Shown: positions 47,356 through 59,659, counted from the stretch's first letter. The stretch: DNA of 64,000 nucleotides from Cycas panzhihuaensis (GCA_023213395.1 CM041465.1:142979741-143043740), one strand, 5' to 3'. Notes: generated by a model not told the origin, from the letters alone. Translations and numbers: made by a program.

Positions 47356-47616
47356 TATTACATGATTATATGTGGCTAGTGGAACTAGGATATTAGCATT
47401 TATGGTTAAGGTATTAGGAGGTTAAGTATTAGTTATTAACTTTTCTTATGAGATTGGTACTTCAATATTTTTCATTCTTTTCTATACCTATCTAAACTCT
47501 TTAGTGTACTTCACTTCTGTAATTGATTCCTATTAATAATATAAGTGTTGTATTTTCCTATTCATCTTTCTATTATCAATTCTATGTATGAGCAAAAGTG
47601 GTATAGTCACATCCTA
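47356..47616 (+). repeat. 3' LTR of element M, internally deleted
   Basis: 261 bp. It matches both ends of the 5' LTR but lacks about 140 bp of the middle. Confidence 0.82.
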
Positions 47617-47621
47617 TTAGG

Positions 47622-47863
47622 CATGTTTAAAGCATATTTTAGTTGAAAAACTATGGGCCTACAATAGGGCTTCTAGCTTAGTCATAGGTTATTTTTGACT
47701 ATTTAACTTGGATAGACCTTTGAGTCAGCACAAGAATGACTAAATTCTAACCATTGAATAAAAAGTTATGCTTTGATTAGTAGATCCCAAAATTTTAGAG
47801 AAAAAAAATTAAAAAATAAAAAGTGAATTAAGTTATAATGAAGGTACCAATGCTCCTACATCA
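47622..47863 (-). repeat. 3' LTR of L, inner piece
   Basis: Matches 52434-52658, continuing where 41033 stops. On the minus strand it starts TGATGTAGGAGC beside a purine tract CCTAAGGAGGA. Confidence 0.85.
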
Positions 47864-48159
47864 TCCTCCTTAGGTTAGAAAGAACCTTGTCCCTATAAGT
47901 TATTGTGATAAAGTTTCTACTATTTGTCAATATTTAACTATTTTAGCTCTTATTTAGTGATACAGTTGTTATCTACTTGTGGTAAATCTTTCTATTATAT
48001 TAGGTACTTATTATGGTTTCCCTACTATATGCCCATTGTCTTCATATCTAACACTTGCTTAATTTCTTCTTATTTCTTCCTTAGTATTTGGGGCTCTCAA
48101 CCTGCCACTTCACCTTTATAATCTACCTCTTCATCTTCTTTATTATATGGATATAGATT

Positions 48160-49180
48160 TGAAACATTAAAAATGTGAGATATATCAAAGTATTTAGTCA
48201 GATTCACTTCATATGCATTATCATTAATCCCTTTTTTATAACCTGACATGGTCCAATATTTTTGTTTTTGAGTTTGTTATAGGTCCCTTGGGAAATTTTA
48301 TATTTTCTTAACCATTACCAGGTCACCTTCTTTAAATACCTTATACTTACAAGTCATGTCGGATAATTCCTTATACTTTTTATTATTATCTTATAAATTT
48401 TTCCTCGCCTCCTCATGAACGTATTATATATGCTTTATAAAAGCTTCTCTATCATCACTCAACTTCTCCCTAATAGGTAGGTGTATTAAATCTAGCACAT
48501 CCTTGGGGTTTCTACCATACATAACTTAAAAATTTGATTTACCTATTGACTTGTTTATAGAATTGTTATATACAAATTCTACCTGGGCTAATGCTAAATC
48601 CTACTATTTAGGCTTCTCTCTAATGATGCACTTAAATAGGTTTCCCAAACTTTTGTTCATCACTTTAGTCTATTTATCAGTTTGTGGATGGTAGGCACTA
48701 CTATACCAAAGTTTTATTCTTAGCTTCTTCCATAGAGTCTTCCATAAATAACTCAAGAACTTTGTGTCTCAATTTGAAGTGATAGTCTTTGGAATGCCAT
48801 GCAACCTTGCAACCTCTTTAAAAAATAAATTTGCTATCCTAACTGCATCATTTATCTTCTTACATATAATAAAATGAACCATTTTTAAAAAATAATCAAC
48901 AATGATAAAAATTAAATCATTACCTCTATGTATATGTGGTAATTCCAACATAATTTCAATACTCATGTTTATCCATAGTTTTTCAAGTACTGGTAAGGGT
49001 ATATATAAGCCACTATTCTTTGCATGTCGCTTGGCCATATGTTATATCCTACAATGTGCCATAAATATTACCATATCACTCTTCATTCAAGGCCAAAAAT
49101 ACTTCTCCTTTACTAAAGTTATAGTATTATTTTAGCCAAAATGCCCTCTAAGACCTCCACTATGCAACTCCTATATGATG
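48160..49180 (-). pseudogene. Integrase of element L
   Basis: On the minus strand an HHCC-like part with TLVKEKYFWP and MAHCRI leads into the open piece 48769-49038. That piece has WINMSIEIMLELPHIHRGND, IIVDYFLKMVHFIICKK and FFKEVARLHGIPKTIT, ending at the second catalytic motif. The first catalytic Asp of the usual SMDF box is Glu here (SIEIM). The C-terminal part near 48,340-48,170 shows KEGDLVMVKK and DNAYEVNLTKYFDISHIFNV, typical of gypsy integrase tails. Stops break the frame around 48,600-48,760. Confidence 0.85.
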
Positions 49181-49399
49181 TTCTCTCTCATGGTATCCAC
49201 TGGGATGTACAACTATCTTTTCTTAAATAGATAGCAATATATATCCATCTTACATAAGGTAATCATCACATAAAGAACCACATATCTTAATTAGAGGACT
49301 TTTATAGTGCTTAATAATTATTCTAAATTTTGGGTCTAAGTTATATAAATCCTTAATAGCTTCAAATCCTACCACCTCATTTTCCATGGTAGTCAATAA

Positions 49400-50050
49400 T
49401 GTTATTTGCCTACTCAATATATCAACAACACAGTTTTATTTGCTTGATTTATGCTTCATAATAAGTATAAAGCTTTCTAAATGGAACACCCACTTAGTAT
49501 GCTTAGTATTTAATTTTTCTTGGCCATTTATATACCTCAAGGCTTATTGATTAATAAATAGAACAAATTCCTAAGGTATAAGATAGTGTCTCCAATGCCT
49601 CAAAGCTTATATAATGGTATAAAATTCCAAGTCATAAGTTGAATACCTTCTTCATGCCTCATTAAGCTTCTCATTGTAAAATGCTATAGGTCTTTTTTCT
49701 TAATTGAGCACTACACTAACTGCAACATGAAAAACATTACGATTCACCTCAAAAACTTTTCCAAAATCTAACAATATGAGCATAGGTGTTTTAGTTACCT
49801 TTTGCTTTAAGAGATGGAAGTTATTCTCTACTTCCCTAGTCTATGTTAGCCCCTTACCCTTCATGCAATCTATTAAAGGTGTAATAATTCCACTAAATTT
49901 CCTAATAAACATTTTATAAAATTGAACTAGATTATGAAAATGTCTTACCTCTATCATAGTCCTAGGTGTTGGCCACTCAATAATTGCCTTAATCTTCTCC
50001 TCATCTATTTATAATCCTTTTTGTAAAATCATAAATCCTAGAAATACTAA
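49400..50050 (-). pseudogene. RNase H region of element L
   Basis: Lies between the reverse transcriptase and integrase of L. Traces of the gypsy connection and RNase H can be read on the minus strand (TPRTMIEVRHFHN near 49,940, HKAFH- and KKL-like pieces), but no long open frame remains. Confidence 0.6.
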
Positions 50051-50055
50051 GCTCT

Positions 50056-50520
50056 TTACATAAACCTATACTTCTTTATATTTACATATAATGTTTCTCT
50101 TCTTAATACTTCAAGCATCATCCTTAAGTACATTAAGTGCTTTATTTTAGTCTTACTAAAAGTAAGAATGCTATTAAAATACACAACTATAAACTTGTTA
50201 ATGAATGGTCGTAACATAGCATTCATCAATCTTAAGAATACACTTGAGTCATTTAACATCCCAAATGGCATGACTATCCATTCATACAATTCATCCCTCA
50301 TCTTAAAAGCTAGGTTCCACTCATCCATTGCATAAATTTTGATCTAATGATATCCACTTTTTAGGTTAATCTTTGTAAAGTAAGAAGTACCTACTAATAC
50401 ATCTATTATATCATCTATATGATATATGGAAAATCAATATTTAAGTGTTATCTTATTCTAAACATCTCCTATCAATAGTGATCTCATTTCATTTTTTAAA
50501 TTAGAAAATGTTATATAGAT
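50056..50520 (-). pseudogene. Reverse transcriptase of element L
   Basis: The open piece 50056-50328 carries WNLAFKMRDELYEWIVMPFGMLNDSSVFLRLM, a classic gypsy palm region. At the active site the sequence is YFNS (about 50,170-50,181) where YVDD or a variant is expected, so both Asp are lost. The fingers region upstream shows many stops. Confidence 0.85.
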
Positions 50521-50549
50521 ATGGATATTCTTCACAACATAATGCTAAC

Positions 50550-52050
50550 TTTTTTAGTATTCTATTACAGACCATATTCTCATAACTACCACTATTAATT
50601 AGAATTTTGCATATCTTTCCTTCTAAAAATGTCAATTCGTAACCATGAATCATCATCTATCTTTGCCTTTCCTTTTATCTTGTATGGGTTATCATCTTGG
50701 CGTTATCATGGTTCTTTAGAGTATTAAACTCTCACCTTCATCTATAACAACTCCTTCATTGCCATCTTTATTTTAAACTAAGTAAATCTTTGGATTCTCT
50801 TCCTACCTCTAGGATTATTCCTCATGGTAACAAGGGCATTCAAATGCCTTGTGTTCTTCTTTCCCATATTTGAAACAAACAAAAGATTTTCTCCATCCTC
50901 TTCTGCCACCAAAACCTTTACCTCATTGGACTCCTAGAAATTCTCTCCCTTTGGGTTGATTCTGAATTCCTCTTCCTCCTTGAATTCTACCCTGTCTCTC
51001 TCCTTATTATCTTTCTATCCTATTGGATGATTCTCCTTTGATATAGGGGATTCCTCCTCTATCTCTATACAAAGATGATGAACCTCTTCTCATCACATAG
51101 GGCCTTCAAGTAGCATGCCTATTTTAATTCTCTTATACTTTTAATGTTAATTGATATACATCTTCTATGATTTTAACTCTATGCATGTCAAGTTCATCCT
51201 AAATTAAAAACTTTAAATTATTTATATACCTTATAGTGACTTGTTTATTTATCTCCTCATGTTCTACATAAATAGAAAGCTTATAAAACTCGTTCATGTA
51301 GTCTTGTATCATCATTTCTTTATGCTTTAAGTTATGAAACCTTTTGAAGAGAGTCTAAAAATAGTCAATTAGTGAAAACTTCTCTTTTAACTTCTTGACT
51401 ATTTTGGTCTATGTTTTGATCTTTTCTTTGCCTTTCTTCACCCTCTCATTCTGTAGGCAATCCTACCAAATGGTTGCATGCCCTTTTAACTTCATACATG
51501 TGAACTTTACCTTTTTTTCTTTGGTTATGCTCTTCTATTTGAAAAACGTTTCCATGGTATTTATCTAATCTACTAACTCCTTTGGTTTTAAACTCTCCTA
51601 ATAGACTAGAATGTCAATCTTGATTCCCTCACTCTTATCTTCAAGCACCTTTAAGAATGTCTCTTCTATTGTTTGTGGTTCTTGTGGCTTACAATCTTCT
51701 GGTCTTGTGCCATCTTTACTTAATACCTCTTTTTCACTAGTATTTCTTTTATGCCTTTATCTTAATATTACAGTAGCAATCTTCTTTTTTTTTTTTTTTT
51801 GTAGCTTTTACAAGTTTTTATACATTTCAATATAGTTCATCCTTCCTCCTCTTCTCACAATTTTTAATTGCTCTTCTCTTTACCCAACTACTTTAGGTTC
51901 TAAAAGCTTCTATTGTAAGCTTTCAACAAGGCTCCTAAGCTTCAATGAGCACTTCCTCACCGTTTCAATAGAAATACTTTACTACTTCTATAGTTTTTTC
52001 AATGAATATTTGTTGCAATACCTCAAACTTTTATGGTTTCTCTTTAACCC
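50550..52050 (-). pseudogene. Gag and protease of element L
   Basis: The minus strand has a basic, Gly/Arg-rich region (about 50,930-51,100). Before the protease comes a zinc-knuckle remnant CFKYGK...EHKAFECP near 50,845-50,890, with Cys changed to Tyr and a frameshift inside. The gag core with FLRDWEE- or NMEFF-like text between 51,150 and 51,560 is much decayed. The plus-strand frame at 51611-51835 is a by-product. Confidence 0.65.
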
Positions 52051-52060
52051 CAAAGTTAAA

Positions 52061-52076
52061 CTATGCTCTAATACTA
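52061..52076 (-). other. Primer-binding site of L
   Basis: On the minus strand TAGTATTAGAGCATAG, the initiator tRNA-Met site with two transitions. Confidence 0.78.
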
Positions 52077-52078
52077 AA

Positions 52079-52658
52079 TAATAAGGATAACCAATAAGGA
52101 AAACATGCAATCTCGCATGCACAAACTTAAAATAATAAAAAAATTAAATAATTGGAAGAGTCATTTCACTTCAGCTTCCATTCCATTCAATCTACCAAAA
52201 GAGTGTTTAAAATTATATTTATACAAGTGAAAGCAAGAAGTCCAAAAGCTTCTAAACCTAACTCTAAAAACTTTTTTTTTTTAATTCTAAACTATCAAAA
52301 ATATTAAATAAAACTACATTTTTAAGTTAAGGTCTACTAAAAAACTAGAATATTAATGATAATTATATGAAAGTGAAAACTAGTATAAAATTAATTGTTA
52401 TTTTCATACATATAAACTAAATCTTAATTTTTAGGTATGTTTAGTTAAAAATTTGTAAGTCTATAATGGGGCCTTTAGCCTAATCATAGGCAATTTTATC
52501 TACTTGGATAGACCTTTGAAATGACACAAGAATGAATAAATTCTGACCATCAAGTAAAAAGTTATATTTTGATTAGTAGACCCTAAAATTTAGAGAAAAA
52601 ATACTAAAAAGTGAAAAGTAAATTAAGTTATGATGAAGGTCTAGATGGTTCTGCATCA
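52079..52658 (-). repeat. 5' LTR of element L
   Basis: 580 bp, collinear with the two pieces of the 3' LTR (601 bp in sum). Minus-strand start TGATGCAG; its far end is altered from TG/CA to TA. Confidence 0.85.
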
Positions 52659-53911
52659 CTTTCAATTGGTTACGTAACTAAGTAATAAGTAGAAGTTATT
52701 TTTAATATAAATAAGTGTTATATGAAGAAAAAATATGTTATTATAGTTTAAGGTTTTGAAGAGAATAGATTCTATAAATTCTTTGAAACCCATGAGCATG
52801 TTTTTATTACATATAACTCTTCTAACACTTTATAGCATTATCACTATTATCACTTAAACTATAATAATCTTTAAATATTGAGCAAATTATAGGTGGTATA
52901 TAACATTCCTTTTATTCAAAAGAGTAGCAAATTCTATGGCATTTAAGCTCTAAGGAAGCAACATAGAGATCCATTTGTCAAGTCTACATGGTGGGCAAAG
53001 GACAAACTTGAATTAGTTGACTCTAATTTGTGTGAACCTATTTTACCTATTTCGCTTAGACATGTTGATTAGTTTATGAATTTCATCGACAATCTCACTA
53101 GGAGATGTTGAATCTATATTCTTAAGAATAAATTAAACACTTTTAACATATTTAGAAAATTCAATATTAAAGTTGAGACCTCTTCTAGACAGAAAATTAA
53201 GATTCTAACGAGTGGCATTAGAGACAAGTACTTATTAAATGACTTTATCAAATTCTATAAAAACCATGACATTTAGTGTTAACTTATTAAAACATACACT
53301 CCATACTAGAATACCATATTTGAGAGGAAGAATTACATAATTATAGAGATGATTTGATGCTTGCTTAAGGCAAAAGGTATCTCTAAAGGATTCTGGGGTA
53401 AGGCTATTCAAATAGTTATCTACTTATTAAATAAGAGTCTCACTAAAGTCATGTGGAATATGACCCATAAGGAAGCATGAACTGATAGAAAACTCTTTGT
53501 TTGAAATCTTTGTATTTTTGGTTATACTCTTATATCCATATGTTGAATAATAAAAGCCATAAATGTATTCTTGTTGGGTACTATGAGTCATCCAAAGCAT
53601 ATAGGTTTTGGAATCCAACATAAGAAAGATTGTAATTAGTAGGAATGTATTGTTTGATGAGTTTGATGAGATTATTGTACTTAGTGCAAATAATAAAGGC
53701 AAAGAAAAATATAAAATAGATGTAAAGAGTGAAGAAGAGAAGGACGATTATGAGCCTTTAATTTCTTCTTCTCCTCTTGTTAAGAAAGCACCTAGATGGT
53801 ATTACCAAATTATTAAGGACTCCAAGGATAATGATATCAACATTGATGAAGGTGTTTAGATAAAGAGCAAGAGCAAAATCAATTATATCTTAGTGTCTAA
53901 CGTATTGAGTA
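52659..53911 (+). pseudogene. Integrase of element K
   Basis: It begins with SIGYVTK, the continuation of the pre-integrase region. The core is heavily broken. The C-terminal copia motifs are clear: LLYPYVE, then ESNIRKIVISRNVLFDEFDEI at about 53,608-53,670. An acidic linker KYKIDVKSEEEKDDYEPL follows. Copia element C interrupts the linker before reverse transcriptase at 53,912. Confidence 0.8.
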
Positions 53912-53916
53912 TTAAT

Positions 53917-54579
53917 TATTAGATAATGTGATAATAATCTTTTGGAGGCTAAATTTTTGATAGATTGGCAGCACGATTTCCCCTCCAAACTTCCTCGGGG
54001 GGGTCCAAGGGGGACAAGAGCCCCCCTTGGCTAGGGGGTGCTAGAACATGCCCCCTCCCCCCCGTGCAAAGAGGGGGTTTGAAGGCGATAGCCCCCAACC
54101 TAGAAAAACTAGAAATTAAAAGCATACTAAATTGTAAAGAGAATCAGGGTTGTTCGCTCAAAATACCTTAGATTCTATGGTCAATATTTGTGCCTTGTAT
54201 GACTCTCTCATACAACCTAATTTAGGATGTAATTTTTATTATATTGATATTGTTCGATGTATTAGATATACTGTGAAGAGTTGGGCAGTTGGTTATTATT
54301 GTTATGAGAATTCTACTACAAATTATATACATTTTTCTATTTATTGATAATAAAGATTAATACCTTTCCTGTGTGGATGTTTTCCTAGCACACTACTAGG
54401 GTTTTACCACGTTATATTAGGTGTATATGTGATGCTTTGGCTTTCTAATTTATTTTATTATATTATCTCTAGTTTAAGAACTTGCATGTTAAATTTCAGT
54501 TTTGATTCCTCTAACTAATTGCAAAATAGTTTAGATCTTGGTGCAAGTTTCAGGTTATTAGGACCTTATCTTCTCAACA
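53917..54579 (+). repeat. 5' LTR of element C
   Basis: Starts TATTAGATAATG and ends TTCTCAACA. It contains a hairpin at 54005-54030 within a block of G and C runs, and an AATAAAG motif near 54,347. Similar to 62333-62994 at roughly 85 percent by eye, so the insertion is old. Confidence 0.9.
54005..54030. other. G/C hairpin in LTR of C
   Basis: A stem CCAAGGGGG with CCCCCTTGG, perfect over 9 bp with an 8-base loop, next to further runs of five to seven G. Related blocks occur in every LTR of A, B, C and D. Confidence 0.75.
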
Positions 54580-54580
54580 A

Positions 54581-54595
54581 GTGGTGTCAGAGCCA
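54581..54595 (+). other. Primer-binding site of C
   Basis: GTGGTGTCAGAGCC, the initiator tRNA-Met site with one transition. Confidence 0.88.
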
Positions 54596-54651
54596 TTCTT
54601 ATTTTTGCAGTGAGCTTGTGAAGGTTTTTGTATTAGCTTTTTCTACACCAA

Positions 54652-56031
54652 ATTGCGAAACTGATAAATGCAAAGTTTGAGGTGGAGAAATTCAATAGAA
54701 AGAACAACTTCGAGTTGTCGAAATTGAAAGTGTATGATATTCTAGTACAACAAGGTTTGTACAGAGCTCTTGCAGGAAAATCAAAGAAACTCATAGGGAT
54801 GGATAATGACGAATGGGATGATATAGATAAAAGGGCTCTTAGCACAATACGATTGTACTTGGCAAATGAAGTTCTATTTAACATCGTAGGGAAGTAGACA
54901 ATAGCAGGATTATAGAATCAGTTGGAAGGCTTATATATGACCAAATCAGTGATGAATCAAATCTACTTGAAGAGGAAACTGTACTCATTACAAATGAAAG
55001 AAGGTATAAAAATTACTAATCATTTGAATGTTTTCAACACTCTTATTTATCAGTTGGCTAGTATCGATGTCATGATTGAGGATGAGGACAAGGCTATTAC
55101 CTTGTTATATTCATTACCAGAATCTTAGGATAATATTGTCATCTTAATTAGTTTTAGCACTACAAATGAATTAGACTATAATTCTGTTATGAGTGTTTTG
55201 TTGATGGAAGAAGTGAGGATGAAGTCTAATCTTGAAACCTCCATACCAGAAATTATGACTATAAGGAGTAGAACAATTGAGAGAGGACAAAGCTCTAGGG
55301 ACACATTGTGGTTAAAGTCAAAAGGTGAGAAGAGTAAGCTTAGATGTTAGCATTGTAATAAGAAAAGTCACCTCAAGAAGGATTACTATAAAAGGAAGGA
55401 GTTCCAGAAAAAGAAAGATCTTGCTAAGGAGACTAATCAAGTGGAGTCAAATTAAGGTATGGATAATGATGTCTTGGTTGCTTATAATATTCTTCATTAT
55501 TATCATGATTGGTTATTAGATTCAGGTGCTTCACACCACACGTGTCCACATAAGAATTGGTTTTCATTATACCAACCTCTTTATGGTGGTGATGTGCTTA
55601 TGGGAAATGAAGTTTCTTATAAGACAATGGGCATTAGTACCATCAGAATTAAAATGTTCGATGGTGTAATGAGAACATTAATTGAAGTTAGACATGTATC
55701 TGATTTAAAAAGTAATCTAATTTCCTTGGTTGAACTAGATTCTGGTGGTTATAAGTACACAAGTCATGAAGGAATCTTAAAGGTGTCAAAGGGTGCCTTG
55801 GTTGTTATGAAAGCCTTAAATAAAGGAAACCTTTATATTTTAGTGGGAATTACAAATGTAAGCCATGCAGCTATAGCATCAAAGACTGTAGAAGATCTAA
55901 CTCAGTTATGGCATCAGAGACTTGGGCACATGAGTAAGAGAGGACTTAAGGTGTTGATGAACCGTAAGTTACTTCCTAACTTACAACTTTTAGATTTGGC
56001 TTTTTGTAAACATTATATTTTTGGAAAGTAG
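54652..56031 (+). pseudogene. Gag and protease of element C
   Basis: Comparison with A, B and D places the start codon at 54652-54654, where C has ATT in place of ATG. The zinc knuckle at 55345-55386 has TAG for the Trp and Tyr for the last Cys. The protease DSGAS is intact (Asp at 55519). The stretch 55459-56031 is open for 190 codons through GAG_pre-integrase (LWHQRLGHMSKRGL). Confidence 0.88.
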
Positions 56032-56039
56032 TGTAGGCT

Positions 56040-56873
56040 TAGGTTTAAGTAGGAAGTCACGCTAATAAAGGTGTTTTGGATTATGTATATTCAAATGTGT
56101 GGGGACCAACCCCTACAATATCTTATGGAGGATCATTATACTTTGTCACATTTATAGATGATTATGCTAGAAAGGTATGGGTCTATTTTTTAAAAAGGAA
56201 ATCTAAAGTTTTTAGTGTCTTTAAGCAGTTCAAGGCTCTAATTGAGAAGAGCACTTGCAGGTCAATCAAATGTTTAAGAACTGACAATAGAGGTAAGTTC
56301 AACTCCTTGGAGTTTGAGAACTATTACAGAGAAGCTAGGATCGAAAGGCATAAGACCACTAGCTATACTCCATAGCAGAATGGCATAGTGGAGCACATAA
56401 ATATGACACTTTTAGAAAGAGTTAGAAGCATGCTAAGTAATGCATGAGTAGAGCAGGACTTATGGGTAGAAGCTATTCAAATAACTTACTATTTGGTAAA
56501 TAGATCACCATCACTTGTAATAGACTACAAGATTCCTAAAGAGGTATGGGTTGGACATCCATGTAACTATTTTAATTTGAAAGTTTTTTGTTGTGATCCT
56601 TAATCCATGATTGATAAAAGTCAACATTCAAAGTTATACCCAAAATCTACAAGATGTATCTTTGTTAGTTATGGTGATAGAGATAGTGTGAAGGGATATA
56701 GGTTATGGGATCCTAATGCCTACAAAATCATTATTAACAGAGAAGTTATATTTGATGAATCTCCCTTTCTAAAATTAGATAGTGTAGAAGTTAAAGTGAA
56801 ACAAGAGCAGAAAGTTGAACATCAACAGGTCAAGCTTGAGACCCAAGCATTTCTAGAAACAGAATTTTTCTGA
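56040..56873 (+). pseudogene. Integrase of element C
   Basis: The first catalytic motif reads SNVWGP, with Asn for Asp; FIDDYARKVW follows and TDNRGKF keeps the second Asp but has Lys for Glu. A TAG replaces a Gln codon after SYTP. The C-terminal open piece has CIFVSYGDRDSVKGYRLWDP and REVIFDESPF. Confidence 0.86.
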
Positions 56874-56899
56874 AGATAAATCTGCAATAGATTTACAGG

Positions 56900-57931
56900 A
56901 GTATATGGATACTCCTCCACTAACTGTTAGAAGATCTACATGAGTTAGTCATCCACCTGATAGGTACAACCCTTCTATTTCTATTACTTCAATTTCTAAT
57001 AATGGTGAGCCTACATGCTATTAGGAAGCAGTAGATAATATCCATAGTGAGAAGTGGAAGAGGGCTATATAAGAAGAGATATATGCTTTGAAAAAAAATA
57101 ATTCATGGGACTTCGTAGAACTTCTACATGGCAGGAAGATTGCTAGTTGTAGGTGGGTTTTTAAGAAGAAAACAGATGTTGATGGAAAGGTTGATAAATA
57201 TAGGGAAAGACTGGTGGCTAAAGGCTTTGTACAGAAAGTAGGTATTGACTTTCATGAGATCTTTTTACTAGTTGTCAAACTTGTTTTAATTCAAGTATTG
57301 TTAGCATTAGTATCATCTCTTGATTTGGAGTTGGAGGAGTTAGATGTAAAAATAACTTTTCTACATGGAGATTTAGATGAAGAGATCTATATGGATCAGC
57401 CACAAGGGTTTGTATAGGATGGCAAGAAAAGACTTGTTTGCAGACTCAGGAAATCAGTGTATGGCCTAAAACAATCACTCAGGTAATGGTACAAGAAGTT
57501 TGATGCCTTCCTGGATAGCCAAAATTTTAAAAGAAATAAGTCTGATCATTGTGTTTACTTTAAATTCATAGATAATGGCTTATTCGTTATCTTGGTATTG
57601 TATGTTGATGATATGTTGGTTATAAGAAAGAGCACAGTAGAAATCAATAAGTTAAAGGCTCAATTGGCTAGGACTTTTGATATGAAGGATCTAGAAGCTG
57701 TAAAACAAATCTTAGGTATGGAAATACATACAGATAGAAAAAATGGTAAGCTATGGTTATCATAGCAGAAATATGTAGAGAAGGTAATAACCAAGTTTGG
57801 TATAGAAAATGTGAAACCAGTGAGTATCACGTTAGCTTCCCATTTCAAGATTTCTTCAAGTACAAGTCCTAGTAATGAAGAGGAAAAAGATTATATATCT
57901 CCTGTACCTTATACCAGTGTAGTAGGAAGTT
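56900..57931 (+). pseudogene. Reverse transcriptase of element C, truncated
   Basis: NNSWDFVELLHGRK, RLVAKGFVQ, LDVKITFLHGDLDEEIYMDQPQGF and the active site YVDD at 57601-57612. The frame is cut at about 57,931, just after the SVVGS motif, by the junction with D. Confidence 0.88.
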
Positions 57932-57946
57932 GGTGGTTATTATTAT

Positions 57947-58693
57947 TTTGAACTTCTCTAATAGTACTGGTTTTGTGAACATATCAGCACAATTCTATTT
58001 TGTGTTAACCTTCTCAAGGGCCACTCCACCTACTTCCACAACTTGTCTAACAAAATGGTACTTAAGAGCAATATGCTTTGTCCTACTATGATAAGTTAGA
58101 TTCTTTACTAAGTAAATGGCACTTTGACTATCACAAAATACTTTTACCTTTTTATGTTTCCTTCTAAACTCAACTAATAGACCATGCAATGGGATTGCTT
58201 CTTTATAAGGATGTGATACAACAACATATTCATCTTTTATAGTCAATAATATAATTATGCTATGCAATTTTGACATCCAACTAACTGGACCATTTGTAAG
58301 AGTAAATATATAACCTGAAGTAGACCTTCTCTTATCTAAATCTCCTACAAAGTCTGAATCACCATATCCACAAACCCGGTTATCTATACCTCCAAAGGTG
58401 ATGCAATAGTCACTAATGCCTCTCAAATATCGAAGAACCCATTTCACTACTGCCTAATTTTCCTTTCTTGGATTTTTTATACACCTGCTAACTACACCAA
58501 CTGCATGTGAAATGTCAAGTCTTGTACATACTATGGCATACATCAAACCTTCTACTGCACTGGCATAAGGTACATGAGACATATAATCCTTTTCTTCTTC
58601 ATTATTAAGACTCATACTTGAAGAAAGCTTGAAATAAAAAGCCAACGAGATACTCACTGGTTTCACAATTGCTATACCAAACCTGGTTAGCAC
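57947..58693 (-). pseudogene. RNase H of element D
   Basis: Open pieces 57995-58447 and 58454-58693 cover TRLDISHAVGVVSR, SDYCITFGGIDNRVCGYGDSDFVGDLDKRRSTSGY, SWMSKLHS and the VFCDSQSAIYLVKNL end. Of the four copies this RNase H is the least broken. Confidence 0.87.
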
Positions 58694-58749
58694 CTTCTCT
58701 GCATATTTTTATTGTGATAATCATAGCTTACCATTTTTCTTGTCTCTAT

Positions 58750-59572
58750 GTATCTCTATACCTAAGATTTATTTTACAACACCTAGATCCTTCATATCAA
58801 AAGTCCTAGCCAATTGAGCGTTTAACTTATTGATTTCTGCCATGCTCTTTCTTGCAACCAACATGTCATCAACATATAATACCAAGATAATGAATAAGCT
58901 ATTGTCTAAGAATTTAAAGTAAACACAATGATCATACTCACTTCTTTTAAAATTTTGTCTCTACATGAAGGCATCAAACTTCTTGTACCATTGCCTGGGT
59001 AATTACTTTAGGCCATATAATAATTTCCTTAACCTACAAATAAGTCTTTTCCTACCATCCTATATAAATCATTCTGGTTGATCTATATAGATCTCCTCAT
59101 CTAAATCTCCATGTAGAAAATCTATTTTTACATCTAACTGCTCCAACTCCAAATCAAGAGAAGCTACCAATACTAACAAAACTCAAATTGAAATAAGTTT
59201 AACAACTAGTAAAAAGATTTCATGAAAGTTAATACACGCTTTATGTGCAAAGCCTTTAGCCATCAGTCTTGCCTTATATTTATCAACCTTTCCATCAACA
59301 TCTATTTTCTTCTTGAAAACCCACCTACAACTAATAATCTTCCTTCCATGTGGAAGTTCTACCAAGTCCTATGAATTATTTTTCTTCAAAGCATATATCT
59401 CTTCCTGCATAACCTTCTTCCACTTCTCACTATGGATATTATCTACTACTTCCTGATAGCATGTAGGCTCACCATCATTAGAAACCAAAGTAATAGAAAT
59501 AGAAGGGTTGCACTTGTTAGGTGGATGACTAACTTGTGTAGATCTTCTAATAGTTGGTGGAGGAGTGTCCAT
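58750..59572 (-). pseudogene. Reverse transcriptase of element D
   Basis: WKKVMQEEIYALKKNNS, VELPHGRKIISCRWVFKKK and RLMAKGFAHKACINFHE, then the active site YVDD at 58865-58876. Stops near 59,180 and 59,366. Confidence 0.86.
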
Positions 59573-59659
59573 ATACTCCTGTAAATCTGCTATAGATTTA
59601 TCTTCAGAAAGATCTTCTTGCTCTTCTATTTCTAAAGATGGTTAGGTCTTAAGCTTCAT

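Larger units (their letters stand above)
41034..47616 (+). mobile_element. Ty3/gypsy element M, inside the 3' LTR of L
   Basis: LTRs at 41034-41433 and 47356-47616 are flanked by TTAGG at 41029-41033 and 47617-47621. Both outer ends now read TA instead of TG and CA. The 5.9-kb interior carries gag, protease, reverse transcriptase, RNase H and integrase in gypsy order. Removing M rejoins the LTR of L, which agrees with the intact copy at 52,425-52,445. Confidence 0.88.
40675..52658 (-). mobile_element. Ty3/gypsy element L
   Basis: The 5' LTR is at 52079-52658 and the 3' LTR is in two pieces, 40675-41033 and 47622-47863, because element M inserted into it. Flanks are CTTTT (40670-40674) and CTTTC (52659-52663), a duplication with one transition. 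The interior of about 4.2 kb holds gag, protease, reverse transcriptase, RNase H and integrase in gypsy order on the minus strand. Element K continues in register on both sides. Confidence 0.88.

Noticed and set aside
53965-54171. Plus-strand frame in the LTR of C, and 62044-62229 in the LTR of D
   Set aside because: Both fall in the G/C-run part of LTRs. The Pro- and Gly-rich product reflects base runs, and the frames are not shared between LTR copies.
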